Shown here in pieces: positions 26,901-38,479 of a DNA stretch of 64,000 nt (position 1 is the first letter of the stretch; each line of letters opens with the position of its first letter). The stretch comes from Daphnia pulex (lineage: Eukaryota > Arthropoda > Branchiopoda > Diplostraca > Daphniidae). Position numbers and translations under genes: made by a program. The stretch spans positions 1,488,001-1,552,000 of the forward strand of contig NC_060019.1 in assembly GCF_021134715.1 (NCBI RefSeq), written 5' to 3'. A model generated the notes under the pieces. It was not told the origin of the DNA. It searched no databases and saw only the letters and a list, made by a program, of their open reading frames with translations.

Positions 26901-29676
26901 GGGCTCGGTGCCTCGAGTGCAGACGATCAAATTGTCTCCTCAGAATCAACAAGTAGGATCTCGAAAAATAATCAATAAGTTGTCTGGTCCCTTGAATGTT
27001 AATTTTTACCGAGAGTATTGGTGTGTTAATTTCTAGCGATTTGTCAATAATTCGTTCCCCCAGAATCTGCGCAACATCCAGGCCCAAATCCAGTACCTGA
27101 CGTCCAAAAAAGATCCTACTCCTCAGGACACTTCTCTCTTGCAGAAGCTCATTGAACATCACCAAAAGATACTGGCGACGGGAAAGCCAGTTCCCACCAT
27201 TCCGGGCCAGCATGCCCAGGGCATTCCATTCGTAAGTTGCTGGAGTAGAACAAATTTTTTTTTTTTTTCTTTCTTGAGCATGTTAGCACATTTTTATGAT
27301 TGATTGTTTGTTTGTTGATTTGATTTGGTTCCTTATTTTTTCTTATCCTCCCTGTCCACGTGTGCTTTTGTGTCCTCCTTCCAGAATCCTACTCCTACTA
27401 CTGCCGCCCCTGCCCCTCCTGCTCCAGAGAGCGGAGTGTCTGTTGTTCAGCCTGTCCCTCCCAACACTGGCCCCACCAACGTGTCGAGGTCTCAAGGCAA
27501 AGTGGCTAATGTGCCGGCTAACATCCAGCAAAATACGCACCTGGCTAACCTTCTCCGCCAACCCGTCTCCGATAAAAATTCAAGGGTATTTTTTCAAGCT
27601 GACAATTTCTCACTTCTATTTTTGTTTTGGCTTTACTGTTCTTGTTTTATTCATCAATTGCTCCAAAGTCTCCCCATTTTGTCCTCATCTCGTCTTCTTT
27701 TTTTGAGCTTATATTTGTCTGGGTGGCTGATTAGTTTGCAATTTCGTCTGTAATCTGTCACTCCTATTAATCATTTTCTTGTTTTCGATTAAAGATGACG
27801 ACGTCAAACGCGTCGAATCAACAGGCGGGATTGCGGCAAATTCAACCGACAGCCGCCCAGCTGCGAGCTGCGACTCCGACCACTGGTGTCGTTGCTACTG
27901 GAAACAACAATACTCCCAATTCGCAGCAATCAAATCAAGTGTCCGTGTCAACGTCAGCGTCCATCTCTACTTCGTGTTCCACTCCAGCGGCCTCCAGTAA
28001 TTGCAGCACGGCCACCGTCACTAATAACGTCAATGTTATTAGCGTGACGACGACCCAGTCGACCATTCAATCTCCGATGGGCACGCTGATACTCACGACA
28101 ATGGACGGAGCAGGAGGAGGAGCTTCTCCAACTCTTTCCACCGGCGCCACGAGCAGCTCAACTACAATAACCAACAGCTCAACGGCGGTAGCATCTCCGG
28201 CTCCATCAGCAGAAGCCGGACGAAGTAATGCTACACCGGCCAGAGGAACTAAGCGGCCGGCCCCTCCTTCTGCACCTCCTAAGCCGAGCATAAGTAAGAG
28301 CACGCTGTTTGAGCACCAACTGAAGACCGATCAAAGCGGAGCTCTAGCGCCGGATTGCAAGTGAGTACACAATAGATTCGGCTGCTTTTTGTGGATGCGA
28401 TTAACTGTGAGAGTCTCTGTGGGATTTGCAGGACCCCATTTAAGAATAAGACGAATGCCTGTAAAAGGTTGGTGCGTTATCACGTCTTTCACGAACTGGG
28501 TCCCACTCCGCAGGAACTGGAAAAGGAAGAAGAGGATTTAGAAACTCACGCTCAACAGTTGCTCTCCAAATTCCACCAGATGATTAACAAATATCATTAT
28601 CTTCTTCTCATGGTTAGTAGTTTAGTATTATTCCATCCAGCATCCGGCCGGAATAATTGATTTTTGTTGTTTTGAAACAGGAGAGCACAAAAGAGGCTCC
28701 TACTTCCGAACACGTGATGGTGGAGAGGATGTTTGCTGGTGAAGAGAAACAGTCACTGGAACGGCTGAAAGAGGAAACACGCGTAGCCAAAGAATTGCAA
28801 CTGACTCCCGTTTGGCCCGTGAAATCGGAGCCAACCACCTCGGGTGCCACTGCTACTACTACTCCCGTGGCCACCAACGACATTGTCAATGGCCGCAGAG
28901 ATTCCCCTTCTGAAGATCTGAAACTGACGCCAAAAGTATTTTTAGACACGAATTTATCTGGCGTCTGCTTTAGTATTTTATTTTTAACCTTTTTGATCAA
29001 ATTATTTAACAGATGGCGTTGCTGAAGTTTACGAGGAAGGAGGGCGAAGGCTACAAATCTGAATTGCAGATACCACAAGAGTACAAAGAAGTGCGAGTTA
29101 TGGTGGAGGACGTCGTCAAAAGTAACGGCAGGATCAGAGAGTCCCTCGAGATGAACCATTCCGTCTCGATAAACGACTCGGCCATGGCCGGACTCACTGG
29201 CAGTACCATCGAGTCCAAACCTTACGACGAATGGGAGGCGATCCAGCGAGAGCTGGCACTCTACCCGGATGCCAGGGATCGCGACGACATGGTGAGATTC
29301 CCGTTTCACTTTTGAAGACGTGCCAGATTTGTAAGGAACATTTTGATGGCAGGGATTTGATGGAGAGGAAGGCGGCGTCATCTACGACGAAGATATCAAA
29401 GCCCAAATGCAGAATGCCATCGACGACTTGTTGAGACTCAACGGCTGCGACGATGTCATCCCGCCGCATCTCCAACACCTGGCCAACAATGCGGCCCATC
29501 CTGCCGCAATTGGCGCAGTTGCGTCTTCATCTTCTGCCAATTACGAGGCCAGCGGTGCTGCAGGAGGAGGAGGAGGAGGATTCCCGCCGCCATTGAAAAA
29601 CGGTGAACAGTTTTGCAATAACAGCGAAATGCAGGTGGATCTGGCTCTCAATGAAGCTGTCAATAGTATTCTGTGA
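23908..29676 (+). CDS. BICRA: BICRA/GLTSCR1-like subunit of the non-canonical BAF (SWI/SNF) complex
   Basis: Twelve coding exons join in frame to 1,584 residues: 23908-24571, 24638-24863, 24936-25908, 25975-26202, 26263-26952, 27064-27231, 27385-27585, 27795-28360, 28432-28612, 28681-28935, 29013-29291, 29353-29676. The N-terminus (MINNSDLIRSIQDL...PNALESFLGG) and a later motif (NLIQTLHQHGLALSEDDL) are short conserved helices. Long polyglutamine, proline and serine/threonine-rich stretches fill the middle, along with lysine clusters (KKPPAKKKPKPKKKK) that look nuclear. The GLTSCR1 domain (about residues 1220-1345) spans the SGALAPDCKTPF, YHVFHELG, FHQMINKYHYLLLME and MVERMFAGEEK blocks. In vertebrates this domain scaffolds the BRD9-containing ncBAF complex. 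The GLTSCR1 domain is split by three introns. The 66-bp intron 25909-25974 has no in-frame stop. Start choice is the first ATG of the frame. Confidence 0.88.
24106..25082 (+). repeat. CAG/CAA polyglutamine tracts in the BICRA-like gene
   Basis: Mixed CAG/CAA repeats encode long glutamine runs at 24106-24195 (exon 1) and 24976-25082 (exon 3). Shorter ones continue to about 25735 and at 26107-26150. The codon mix (CAG interrupted by CAA) suggests selection or age rather than recent pure-CAG slippage. On the reverse strand these tracts create long spurious leucine- and cysteine-rich open frames. Confidence 0.9.
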
Positions 29677-30970
29677 AAGACGAAGAATTGATTATTAAGC
29701 ATTGTTGTTGTTGTCCCTCCTCATATGTAACCGGCGGTCACGGGAGATTGGGTATCCTTTGAATGGTCGGAAGCCTTATTCAGAAAGAAGTGGGAGAAAG
29801 AGAGGTTATAGAAGAAACATTTTTAAAAAACACACACACACACACAATAATCCCTCAGAAACAAACGACCTCCATTGGTTGTTCTTTGAAAGAAATTTAT
29901 TGTGTCATAGTAAAAAAAGGAATTTTTTCGTTTTTTTTTTTCTAATTCGAAAAACAAAAATATTGAATGAACTTTAAATAGGGTCCTGCACGTTTGGGTG
30001 CAATTAAGCAAAACAAACAAAAAAAAAACGGTTCATGTGATCTCTAAAATGTGAAGAAATGACATAATATCTCCTTTCACCTTATTGTATGTAAATGATG
30101 AGCAACACAACCCCCCGTGAAAAAACATTGAAAACAAAACACCACTTAAATAAGTGAAACCTAAAGCTAGAGAGCTCAATCTTGTTCTTTGTGTGTTTTT
30201 TGTTTGTTTTTTTAAATTTTTTCAAAAATTTGATAGCGAAATAATTTTGAGGGATTTTTTTGTTGTTGTTGGGTTTTGTTGCCTAATTATTTTTTTCCTT
30301 CTCTCCCTCCCTCTAATGTGAGCCTACGTCTCAGGGCGAAAAAAAAGAATCACCACTCCACCCAATTACATCATTTATTATTATTTTTTTTTCAATTGTA
30401 TTTTTCCCTGCATGTCCTCCAGCGTCTCTCTACTCCCGCGTTCGGATGATGGTGATCATCATTCGACCGCTTACGACTAGTGTTTACATGTTTAAAAGAA
30501 AAAAAAATCTAAAGTAAACAAAGTAAGGCATGCATTTTTTAAATGGCCCGAGCCGCCCTCAAATTCCCATCAAAAGGAGGAGATTGTCCAAAAGAAAAAA
30601 ACATCTTTTTTTTTTTTTAGATTTTTAATTTATTTGCCACCACCTCCTGTCCTCTTTTTTTAAACTTTGCGTGTGTGTAATATTGATTGTGTGTGAGAAA
30701 GTATGTCCTGTTCGATTTTACATCGTTTGATCATATTTAAAAACATTCTATATCCAACTTCCCTCTATCTCCCTTTTCCTTTTGCTGCTGATGCTGCTGG
30801 TACATAATTTGTGACTTTATTATTAGTGTCGAATTGAGAGTGTGTTGCAGCACAATTGAGTATTTGGGATATCAGAATGGTCGTCTTCTACTTACATGAT
30901 AAAAACATTTGCTCCCGCCCCCCTTGTACATACTTATATATTGATTCATAATAAAAATTTGAATGAATTT
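29677..30970 (+). other. 3' UTR of the BICRA-like gene
   Basis: This AT-rich, uninterrupted non-coding stretch follows the TGA at 29674-29676. It has (CA)n at 29832-29846 and several A/T runs. The first well-placed AATAAA is at 30950-30955, giving a 3' UTR of about 1.3 kb. I see no gene in it. Confidence 0.5.
30950..30955 (+). terminator. Canonical poly(A) signal AATAAA
   Basis: This AATAAA lies downstream of the BICRA-like stop codon with no competing gene between. It is a likely cleavage/polyadenylation signal, based on motif and position only. Confidence 0.45.
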
Positions 30971-31390
30971 CAAAATAATTCGCGAGTTTTTGGTTTATTT
31001 TTTATTTCATTGAGGACTGGCAATGCTTTAGCAAAAGACTTTCAGACGTAAACAACGAATAAAAAGGTAAGAACTTGTTCGCTGTTCTCTCTTTTGTAAG
31101 GAATTATACACAATAATAGAATTAAAATGTTGTAAGTGTCTGAACAAAGTTTAGTCAAATCAAATGAGGTAAATACTGATTTTTTTATAATAATGAGTAT
31201 TGAATTGACGTAATACCGAGAATAATTTTGATTTCTTCATTACCTACTTCTTAAATATTGCGGTGTTGTTAATGTTTTTATAACGTGTACCGTACAGGTA
31301 ATAAGTAAAGATAAAATATTTAATAAATAAGGGGAGAAAAAAGAATCCCGAAATTCCCAAATAAGATAATTAAAATGAGAGACATCACAT

Positions 31391-31830
31391 TTATTCTCGG
31401 TATTAGGTCGAGCGTCGTATTACGTACCTGCGAATGTTTGCTTCTGAAGAAACAGTCCTCTATGAGTCGCCAGATGATGGCGTTAAACACCGGCATGATT
31501 GTACCCTCTATGGCCTACACATCACACAACAGATGGACCCATTCGTCTTAACGAATAGCGTATATTCGGACCGACCCTCTAGTATGACTTTAGATCAAGC
31601 TCCATCCGGCATTACACCTTCAGCACCTGATAACCAATTGGGATTCTAATCTGAGCCTATACCCGCGAACGGGACCTCTGTCTAGAATCGCTAGATTTAT
31701 ATCGAGATTTTACAGTGGCGCCCAAGCGGGTGTGTGAGCAACCAAAGTTGCCCCCTAGGGGAGTTGAACCCTAGTCTTATAGAGCGCACGTTACATTGTG
31801 ACGCCCTATTCAACTCACCCACTCTTCTCC
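31391..31830 (-). mobile_element. tRNA-derived SINE-like element, copy 1
   Basis: This shares about 440 bp with 37371-37828. Read on the minus strand, the head (about 31,735-31,825) looks like a degenerate tRNA: GAGTGGGTGAGTTGAATAGG as a box A-like D arm and GGGTTCAACTCCCC as a box B-like T arm, whose stem pairs CTAGGG with CCCTAG. The tRNA-unrelated body runs leftwards to TTATTCTCGGTATTAG (end at 31391). Neither copy has a long coding frame. Such a layout defines a Pol III-transcribed SINE, moved by a partner LINE reverse transcriptase. I could not identify a clean target-site duplication. Confidence 0.65.
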
Positions 31831-32197
31831 TTTACTATTAAATAAAAAAATTATGTACATTTTAAGATTTTCTAATTAATTTAATTGTTAATTAATTAAT
31901 TTTTAATTTCTTATCTAATCGCAATATTAAGAATTTTTTTTTTAATAATGATATTTTTGCGAAAATACTAGAAATAAGATCATACATCCGCATACATCAT
32001 ACATCTTATATTATATTCATATGTATTGATTTCATTTATAGAAGCTTGGAGCATTGATAGAATGAATTAGAAACCGTGTAATCATAATAGGAATAACATG
32101 TACGCTTTCCTATCTGTATGTAGAATTAGTATCGTCAATTTATATGGTAAATGGTACTAATACAATTTTGATTTCATAACAAACTTTTTAAAATTTA

Positions 32198-33510
32198 TCA
32201 ATGATTTATGTGTGCCTTAAGGACCCGGATGAATTGGCTGGCCATATGATGCCGGAAGTTGGCGTACCAGTGAACAACAGTTGCCCTTCTCGCGATCTTT
32301 TCTTGCAGGTTCATTCTAGACTCGTTAGCAATGACGTCACCCAACTCGTCGTCAAGGGATTCCACAAGTATAAAAGGAGCGTTGTGTTGTTTTAGCAGTC
32401 GAAGGGGATCCCCGCCACAATTGTCCACTGCGACGTCTTCTTCGACGACTGGAACGCTGCCAAGAGAAAAGGCCTCGTAAATGCAATAGCTCTCAGCAGA
32501 GCTGCCAAGTTCGGACGCGGGACAAAGTGTGAGATCAGAATCCGATACAGCTTGAATGTAATCGCCATCGAATCCCGTACTAAAAAGGATCGATTGTTAC
32601 GTGAGTTTTTTTTAAATCGGATAAAATTGATTTAGTTTCATATTTTTACGTGTTGCTCATCTTCAAATAGCACAGACTCTCGAGATTCAACTCCTTGAAT
32701 AATCGAAGAATCGCAGCTCCTTTAGTATTGGCGGTACCGAAAAAGTTGCAAACAAAAGGTCTTTGTGACAGGATGTCGATTTCGTCGGGAAAGAATAAGG
32801 GGAAGTCTCGGTGTCTAAGTTAAAAATGGATTAAACTACAAGAATAAATCGCTCGATTAAAATTAAGTATATTACGTTGCTACTCCGAGAGGCCATTGAA
32901 AGATTTCGCTTTCATCTGTTATTAATTTGTCTCGCACTATAAATACTGCGTCAATCGATCCACCGTTGGAAGATAAATAGGGAATGATCCATTGATTTTT
33001 ACTGCAATCGCTAATATCTCCTAAAATTACTAGAAAAAGGGTCTTTGGTGTATGAGAAATGAGTATGTCGTTAAGCCACATTTTCTCCTGTTTCAGCTGA
33101 GATGACGAGCCATCAATGATTAAAACAAGATTAGGATTATAAGAAATGATTTCTGATTTTCCTGACTGGAAAGTGAAATTGATCCCATTCACAGTCTTGG
33201 TACCCTTGTAAATAACTTGATGTGATAAAAGCTCTTTCTTCCCTTCAATTAAATGATTCCATAAATATTCACCAATAGGGGCTCTACTTTGAATATCGAC
33301 TTGGAAGAATGTGCTGGCTGTTGTGGGTACGACGTTATTGCTCCAGGGAATGCGAGATTCCAACTTTTGCAGCTGATCGGCGGATTCTATCGGCGCTTCA
33401 TTTCCACGTAGATTGCACAGCCAAAATAGAACGCCGCAATTCAACAAAATAAAGGGCGCCAGATATTTTATACAAACACGGACTGCACGGTATTTCACAG
33501 AGAACGTCAT
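32198..33510 (-). CDS. RXYLT1: Ribitol-5-phosphate xylosyltransferase 1 (TMEM5) homologue
   Basis: Three minus-strand exons (32876-33510, 32650-32814, 32198-32579) give 393 residues. The chosen ATG (MTFSVKYRAV) places a transmembrane anchor at about residues 12-32 (KYLAPFILLNCGVLFWL), a type II Golgi topology. The luminal domain carries family blocks: RAPIGEYLWNHLIEG, QWIIPYLSSNGG, FQWPLGVATHRDFP, FVCNFFGTAN, DSDLTLCPAS, YEAFSLGSVPVVEED and the C-terminal QHNAPFILVESL and VVHWYANFRHH. RXYLT1 adds xylose to ribitol phosphate on alpha-dystroglycan in the Golgi, part of matriglycan synthesis. The frame is open upstream for 40 more codons but without another ATG. The gene is head-to-head with PARP16, start codons 634 bp apart. 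The short 3' exon ends at a stop just inside the repeat island. Confidence 0.9.
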
Positions 33511-34143
33511 CTCGGTCGGCAATACGTTGAAGAGTTCGTTTACGAATGGTTGAATTTTTACTTTCGAATGCTTTTTTGTTTTCTTGGGCGTAGCATCCTT
33601 TGGCGGAAATGAATACTTATTATGTTTCAATATATGAAATTTGAACGCATGACAGCGTTTTTTGAACAGCAGGAAGAAGGTAAACAGAAAAAGCTTTTGG
33701 CGTCGTCTGCTATACTGTCAATGTTTGCTCAGATCGCATTTGCAAACGTCAACACAATAGCTTGTCGATCTCCCAGGAAGAATTTTCCAGCTAGATACTG
33801 CTCAATACAATTGCAATAAGGTATCATTTAAAAATGTAGTAGAATATTTGATAAAAGTTTAAAGACATTGATTTTAATGGTTTAGTAAATGCTCAAAATC
33901 AAAAGTATCGTAGTCAATCTAGTCATAATATTGCCATTGATACTGATCTCTAATTCTCTACAGATGGCTTTTTCACTTAGTATTAATGAATCATCACTGA
34001 TTATTATGATATGAATCATCATTAAATTAGCTTTCTCCTTGATCTGTTGTACTCTTTTGAACTTGAAACAAAAATAGTAAATATCATTTTTAAAATGTTC
34101 GTGAAGATTGTTATCTAATGTATAACTATTTAACCAAAGGAAG
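33511..34143. promoter_or_regulatory. Shared divergent promoter interval, RXYLT1-like / PARP16
   Basis: These 633 bp separate the two oppositely directed start codons, so both core promoters and 5' UTRs probably lie here. A 65-codon plus-strand frame (33622-33819, MKFERMTAFFEQQ...) is unrecognised and may be a chance or upstream open frame. No TATA box stands out. Confidence 0.5.
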
Positions 34144-35285
34144 ATGATTGAAACAGAAATGACAATCCAAAAACTGGAAGAACCGAAATTAGAAGAGTGG
34201 GATGAGCTCACGATCGAGATGCGGCGAGATTTATTGGCTCTTGATTTACGTATTTCCCTATTTGTTGGCGCCGTACAAAATTTCAAATACGGTAAATATC
34301 TCACATTGTAAAAATTACAAAAAAATTGGCCAAACATAAATAATGATGAGCTTTCTGGTATTCTTCTACGCAGAATCGCTACTCAAACCTATTCCTGCAA
34401 ACTACCGAAAAAGTGATGGCGAAGCAGATATTAAAACTATCCGCGAATTAGTTTCCAGGCTTCCGGAATTGCCTCTTCGCGACCTCAACTATAAACCGGA
34501 TCCCCAATTAACCACTTTTATGAAGACATTCTTTTTGAACCACAACCAGCAGCTTAGTTTAATCTCTGTAGAAGAACTCAAACGGCAAGTCGGCGGGCAA
34601 ATTGAGCTACAAATTGCTCCGCGATGGATCTTCCAAATTGATCATGTCTCTCGCAATCAACAGACTTGGGAACGTAGAAAAGCTTCTTCCTCTTCATTTT
34701 ACGCCTTCCATGGGAGTCGTTTTGAAAATTTCCATTCGATATTGAATTTGGGACTTCATCAACATCTCAACAAGGTATATATTCAATCTCGATCTCTTCT
34801 TTTTTGATTGACTGATTTGTAATGATTATGCAGACTGCCCTGTTCGGTGAAGGAATTTATTTATCAACCGAACAATCTTTAAGCCTTCAATACTCTCCTT
34901 GTGGACAAGGTTGGAGTAAAAGTCAGTTGGGACCAGAATTATCGTTACTCGCCATTTGTGAAGTAATTGATCATCCAGACGTTAAGAGAAGAGGTGAGGC
35001 AATTCGAATATATTACGTATCGAATATTTATTGAAGTAACAATGAATTCTATATTGATTAAAAGGTTCGAGACCGTCTACGGGTAATATGGCGATTCCGG
35101 ACAAGTATATTCTCGTAACCAACAACGAACTCGTACGCCCTCGATACTTTCTGGTTTACACAAGACCTAAAGTGAAGACTGTGAAAGTTACTAGTTTCGT
35201 AGAGCGTCACAAGTTTGTTTTGTTCCTAAGCCTTTACGTCTCACTCCTTCTCGCAATCGGCCTAGCCAAAAAAGTTGCTGTTTGA
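34144..35285 (+). CDS. PARP16: PARP16, tail-anchored mono-ADP-ribosyltransferase
   Basis: Four exons (34144-34291, 34374-34774, 34834-34993, 35065-35285) give 309 residues. An N-terminal helical domain ([19 protein letters not shown]) precedes the PARP catalytic fold. The H-Y-Y signature is visible: H162 in [14 protein letters not shown]192 in LFGEGIYLS, and Y251 in [13 protein letters not shown] hydrophobic C-terminal segment ([18 protein letters not shown], about residues 286-303) is the membrane tail anchor. PARP16 sits on the ER and nuclear envelope facing the cytosol and mono-ADP-ribosylates IRE1 and PERK in the unfolded protein response. With tyrosine in place of the third-position glutamate, it is predicted to make mono- and not poly-ADP-ribose. 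It is shorter than vertebrate forms after the anchor, ending KKVAV. Confidence 0.94.
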
Positions 35286-35432
35286 CATATGCTTGCATGT
35301 ATAGTGTTTATTTAAACTGAGAATTTTATTCCTCTGGTCACATAATTTTTTATTTCAATAGCACACAATATTTTGATACCAATCGTTTAAAGAATTTTAT
35401 ACATTCAGCGATGAAAGCCTAAACACACTTGT

Positions 35433-36147
35433 TCAGTACGGATTTTTATCAAGCCCATGATAATCCCAGTGAGTTTTGTACCACCCATAGAGTTTCACAG
35501 GATCAGTCTTGAGTTTCTTCCATTGAGCTTCTTGAAGTTTTGCTCTATCTACAACGAAATATAGAAAAATAACTAATTTGATACTTTTACATTTACAAAA
35601 GACATACCATGTTCTGCTTTAGAGGCAGATGTTGTGGCAGATGCAGACTTTACTGCTTCGTTCTTGGCAACTTTGGGGGCACGTTCTGTAGGCAATTTCT
35701 TCCCGGTAGCAACCAAGTCAAAGTTTACTCTATAACTAGAAAAGGTTAAACTGGAAGTAATGGACACAACATAAAATAAATGAAATACTCTGGACACGAA
35801 GGGTAGAAACTGGTACTAGGTCTGACAACCATTGGCTGATGTCTAGTTGCTGTAGAACTGGTAGGTAGCTCAGAAGCTGGTAGCCGAATCGTGGGAAGGT
35901 TGATGACAGGTTGTGGGGGAGGAACAGTAAATTCACCCTCAGCTCTCTTTCGTTTTTGGACGTGCTTTTCGTGCTTCATCAAATGCTTTAAATCTAAAAC
36001 AAGAAAAGCAAACATAAATAATGCTATAATGACAGTAAGTGAGCAATCAAAACAACCTTTGGCAAACTGTTCGAGATGGTTATCGGGTACATTTTTCAAA
36101 CCCATCTCATCAAGAATGCCACGAACTTCTTCCAAAGTAAAATCCAT
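35433..36147 (-). CDS. HYLS1: HYLS1-like centriolar/ciliary protein
   Basis: Four minus-strand exons (36057-36147, 35789-35993, 35608-35735, 35433-35548) give 179 residues. The N-terminus (FTLEEVRGILDEMGL...LEQFAKDLKHLMKHE) resembles the short conserved HYLS box. A basic KRKRAE segment, a proline-rich linker and a C-terminal TDPVKLYGWYKTHWDYHGL block follow; the last matches the RVARYFEYKRDW region of vertebrate HYLS1. HYLS1 is a core centriole protein needed to make cilia. At 179 residues it is much shorter than human HYLS1 (about 300), lacking most of the long N-terminal and post-motif regions. The assignment rests on two short motifs. The gene converges on PARP16, with stops about 148 bp apart, so their 3' UTRs probably overlap. 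Confidence 0.6.
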
Positions 36148-37370
36148 GTATTATGTGTTTTAAAAAATACGTCTCTTCACTCTCTTGTATAAAAATATAA
36201 AAATATCTATTCTACGATTCTAGTCAAACTTAAAAGAAAATTGCTGGCATCTGATGCGATTACAACACCCAGCCTCTTTAAATATTCAAAACAGACTACG
36301 AGCAGACGAAGCCTTTTCTCACTCGTTACCTCGTTGCTGCGCGGAGAAGAACGTGTCGAATCAAGTGCAGGACCGAATTTATTTATGTGTGTAACGACTC
36401 GTTTCGAATCGTTGACGAATTATTAATAACTACACTTTCTTTGACTGGTGATGTATTGTTGCTGGCTGGAGCTGAGGAACTTCTTGGCAAGCACACGGTT
36501 GACAAGACAATGCGGCCCCACATCTTTCCAGAGGTAACTGCCATGAAATGGAGAATTTCGCGACCTTGTAACCAAAAACCAGAGAGTCGACAGTGGGGAC
36601 ATGTTTATGGATTGGCACTGAAGCGTTCAATTCTTAATAGAGTCTCCACAAATGTATCCATGTATGTATAGTTATGTGCGTGCCATTCCGGTTCATAATT
36701 CGATGATTGATGAGCGACTTTGGCATGCCAAAATGCAATCTCAGTGACGTGGTCGTTCGTGCAGTTATTTAAAGAATCGGACATTGCAATTGTTTTTGAA
36801 TAAATTTGCTTAGAATTGTCAGTATTAGAATAATTGTGGTGCACCAGGTTATATACTTGATGTACCGTATTCATGGCTAATCTATAAACATAGAGATTAT
36901 AATATAGTGACACAGAGATTAATTATAATAATGTTGTCCATGATTCGAAAACCTCACAACTCTCAATTGCTCTCTTTAAAATTTTAGATGGTCATTACAG
37001 TGACATGCAGATTCCGAAAAGCTCCTTTTCCAAATCAAGATTGAATTATCCATGATTTTCAAAATATGTGCACCGGGGTAAGTGAATCAAATTCAGTTTA
37101 AGTATATCTTCCTTATTTTGGCAGCAAGAGTCGATCGTAATTATATTGTTTGGGAACCGATTTCGAATTCGATTGATATTCCGCTGTTCTCTTTCAATGA
37201 CGTTCTCCTTTTATGGATGGCGTCTCTTTTTACTGTTCTTTTTAGAAAGAATGGTTACGTGTCCCCACGGCAATCTTAAAAGCTTTATTTACCCCCAATT
37301 ATTTATTGCGGTTTACCGGCCGAAAAAAAAAATAACTAGTACTGTACACGTGTAAAATGAAGAAATCGAA

Positions 37371-37828
37371 ATTATTCTCGGTATTAGATCAATTCGCGAT
37401 ATTGCGAAACTTGCAGATGGCTTTGTAGAGGTCGTCTATGAGTCGCCATGTAATGACGTTAAACACCGGCATGATTGTACCCTCAATGGCCTACACATCA
37501 CACAACAGGCGGCCCCATCTGTCTGACCAGAATTGCATATTCGAACTAATCCTCTAGCGTGACTTTAGATCAAGCATCTCCTCGGGCAATACTCCGAAGC
37601 ACCTGATAACCAATTGGGATTCTAATCTGAGCCTATACCCGCGGACGGGACCTCTGTCTAGAATCACTAGATTCGCCGAGTTATTTCGTTCTCTTCACGG
37701 TGGCGCCACAGTGGGAGTGTGAGCAACTAACATTGCCCACCAGGGGATTTGAACCCCAGATCTTATTGGTGCATCTGTTCTTAAGTGACGCCCTATTCAT
37801 TTCACCCACTCGCCTCCTTGACAAACTA
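37371..37828 (-). mobile_element. tRNA-derived SINE-like element, copy 2
   Basis: This is the same element as at 31391-31830, in the same orientation and about 80-85% identical by eye. On the minus strand the head reads GGCGAGTGGGTGAAATGAA (box A-like), then GCGTCACTTAAGAAC, then GGGGTTCAAATCCCC (box B with a perfect 5-bp T stem). The ACTTAAGA segment and the GGCGAGTGG D arm resemble a class II tRNA-Leu(TAA). It lies within copy 1 of the duplicated block and has no counterpart in copy 2, so it probably inserted after the duplication. Confidence 0.68.
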
Positions 37829-38460
37829 CTTAAAAAAATATATTTACTCGCAGAGAATGGAATCTGGCGAATCGATAATTAATTGATACATCGATCCTTA
37901 AATCTAAAACAATCCTTTTTTTTTTAAGAAACTTATTTTTACCTTTCTGTTTTGTGTCGTTCGTTACGGTTTTTTTTAATTGCTCGCAATCAAATAGTAA
38001 CTATTGATCTGAGGTTTCGCTTAAAGAAAATATTCAGAAAAAATTTCACGAATTCTGCCAAATTTTTGATTTGAATAAGATTCAGCGACGGTAACGGAGA
38101 GTCCAAGACAAAGACATTGACTATCATCTAATTTTTTCGAGTGACAGGAATTCGGTAGTTGAATCACTTAATCAATCTGATCCCCCCCCCCAAAAAAAAA
38201 AATCGCACATTTTTTCCGAAAATAATAGAAATAAGATTCACTGTAGAGAAATAACCTACGTTTTGATTTTTGAACATTCGATTCATTTCTCATTTTTTAA
38301 TTAGAAATTTGGTCCCCTCGGGTCCCCTTAAATTTTCAGTCGATAAAACGATGTCTGATTTTCCCCGATTACTATCACCCGACGGTGAACCCTTTTAATC
38401 GAACGTAGTTACTCGTGAAATTTCGTCAGCACACGCGTGTGAGTGGGCGTAAAGCAGCTG

Positions 38461-38479
38461 GTGCGGGCGGCTCCCGCAC
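38461..38479. repeat. Conserved GC hairpin, copy 1
   Basis: GTGCGGG, a 5-base loop (CGGCT) and CCCGCAC form a perfect 7-bp hairpin. It recurs at 41471-41489 with a loop change (TGGCT) but an unchanged stem, inside the best conserved 150-180 bp of the duplicated block. Confidence 0.7.

Noticed and set aside
26476-27213. 245-codon minus-strand frame
   Set aside because: It mirrors the plus-strand BICRA-like exons 26263-26952 and 27064-27231, whose joins and family motifs are convincing.
31715-31725. TGGCGCC motif in both SINE-like copies as a retroviral-type primer-binding site
   Set aside because: No LTR pair, gag or pol sequence is near. The tRNA-like head with box A and B explains the region better.
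36605-36913. Minus-strand 102-codon frame next to HYLS1-like (EIAFWHAKVAHQSSNYEPEWH)
   Set aside because: Composition looks somewhat protein-like, but I recognise no family and see no supporting exons. It is left as unproven.
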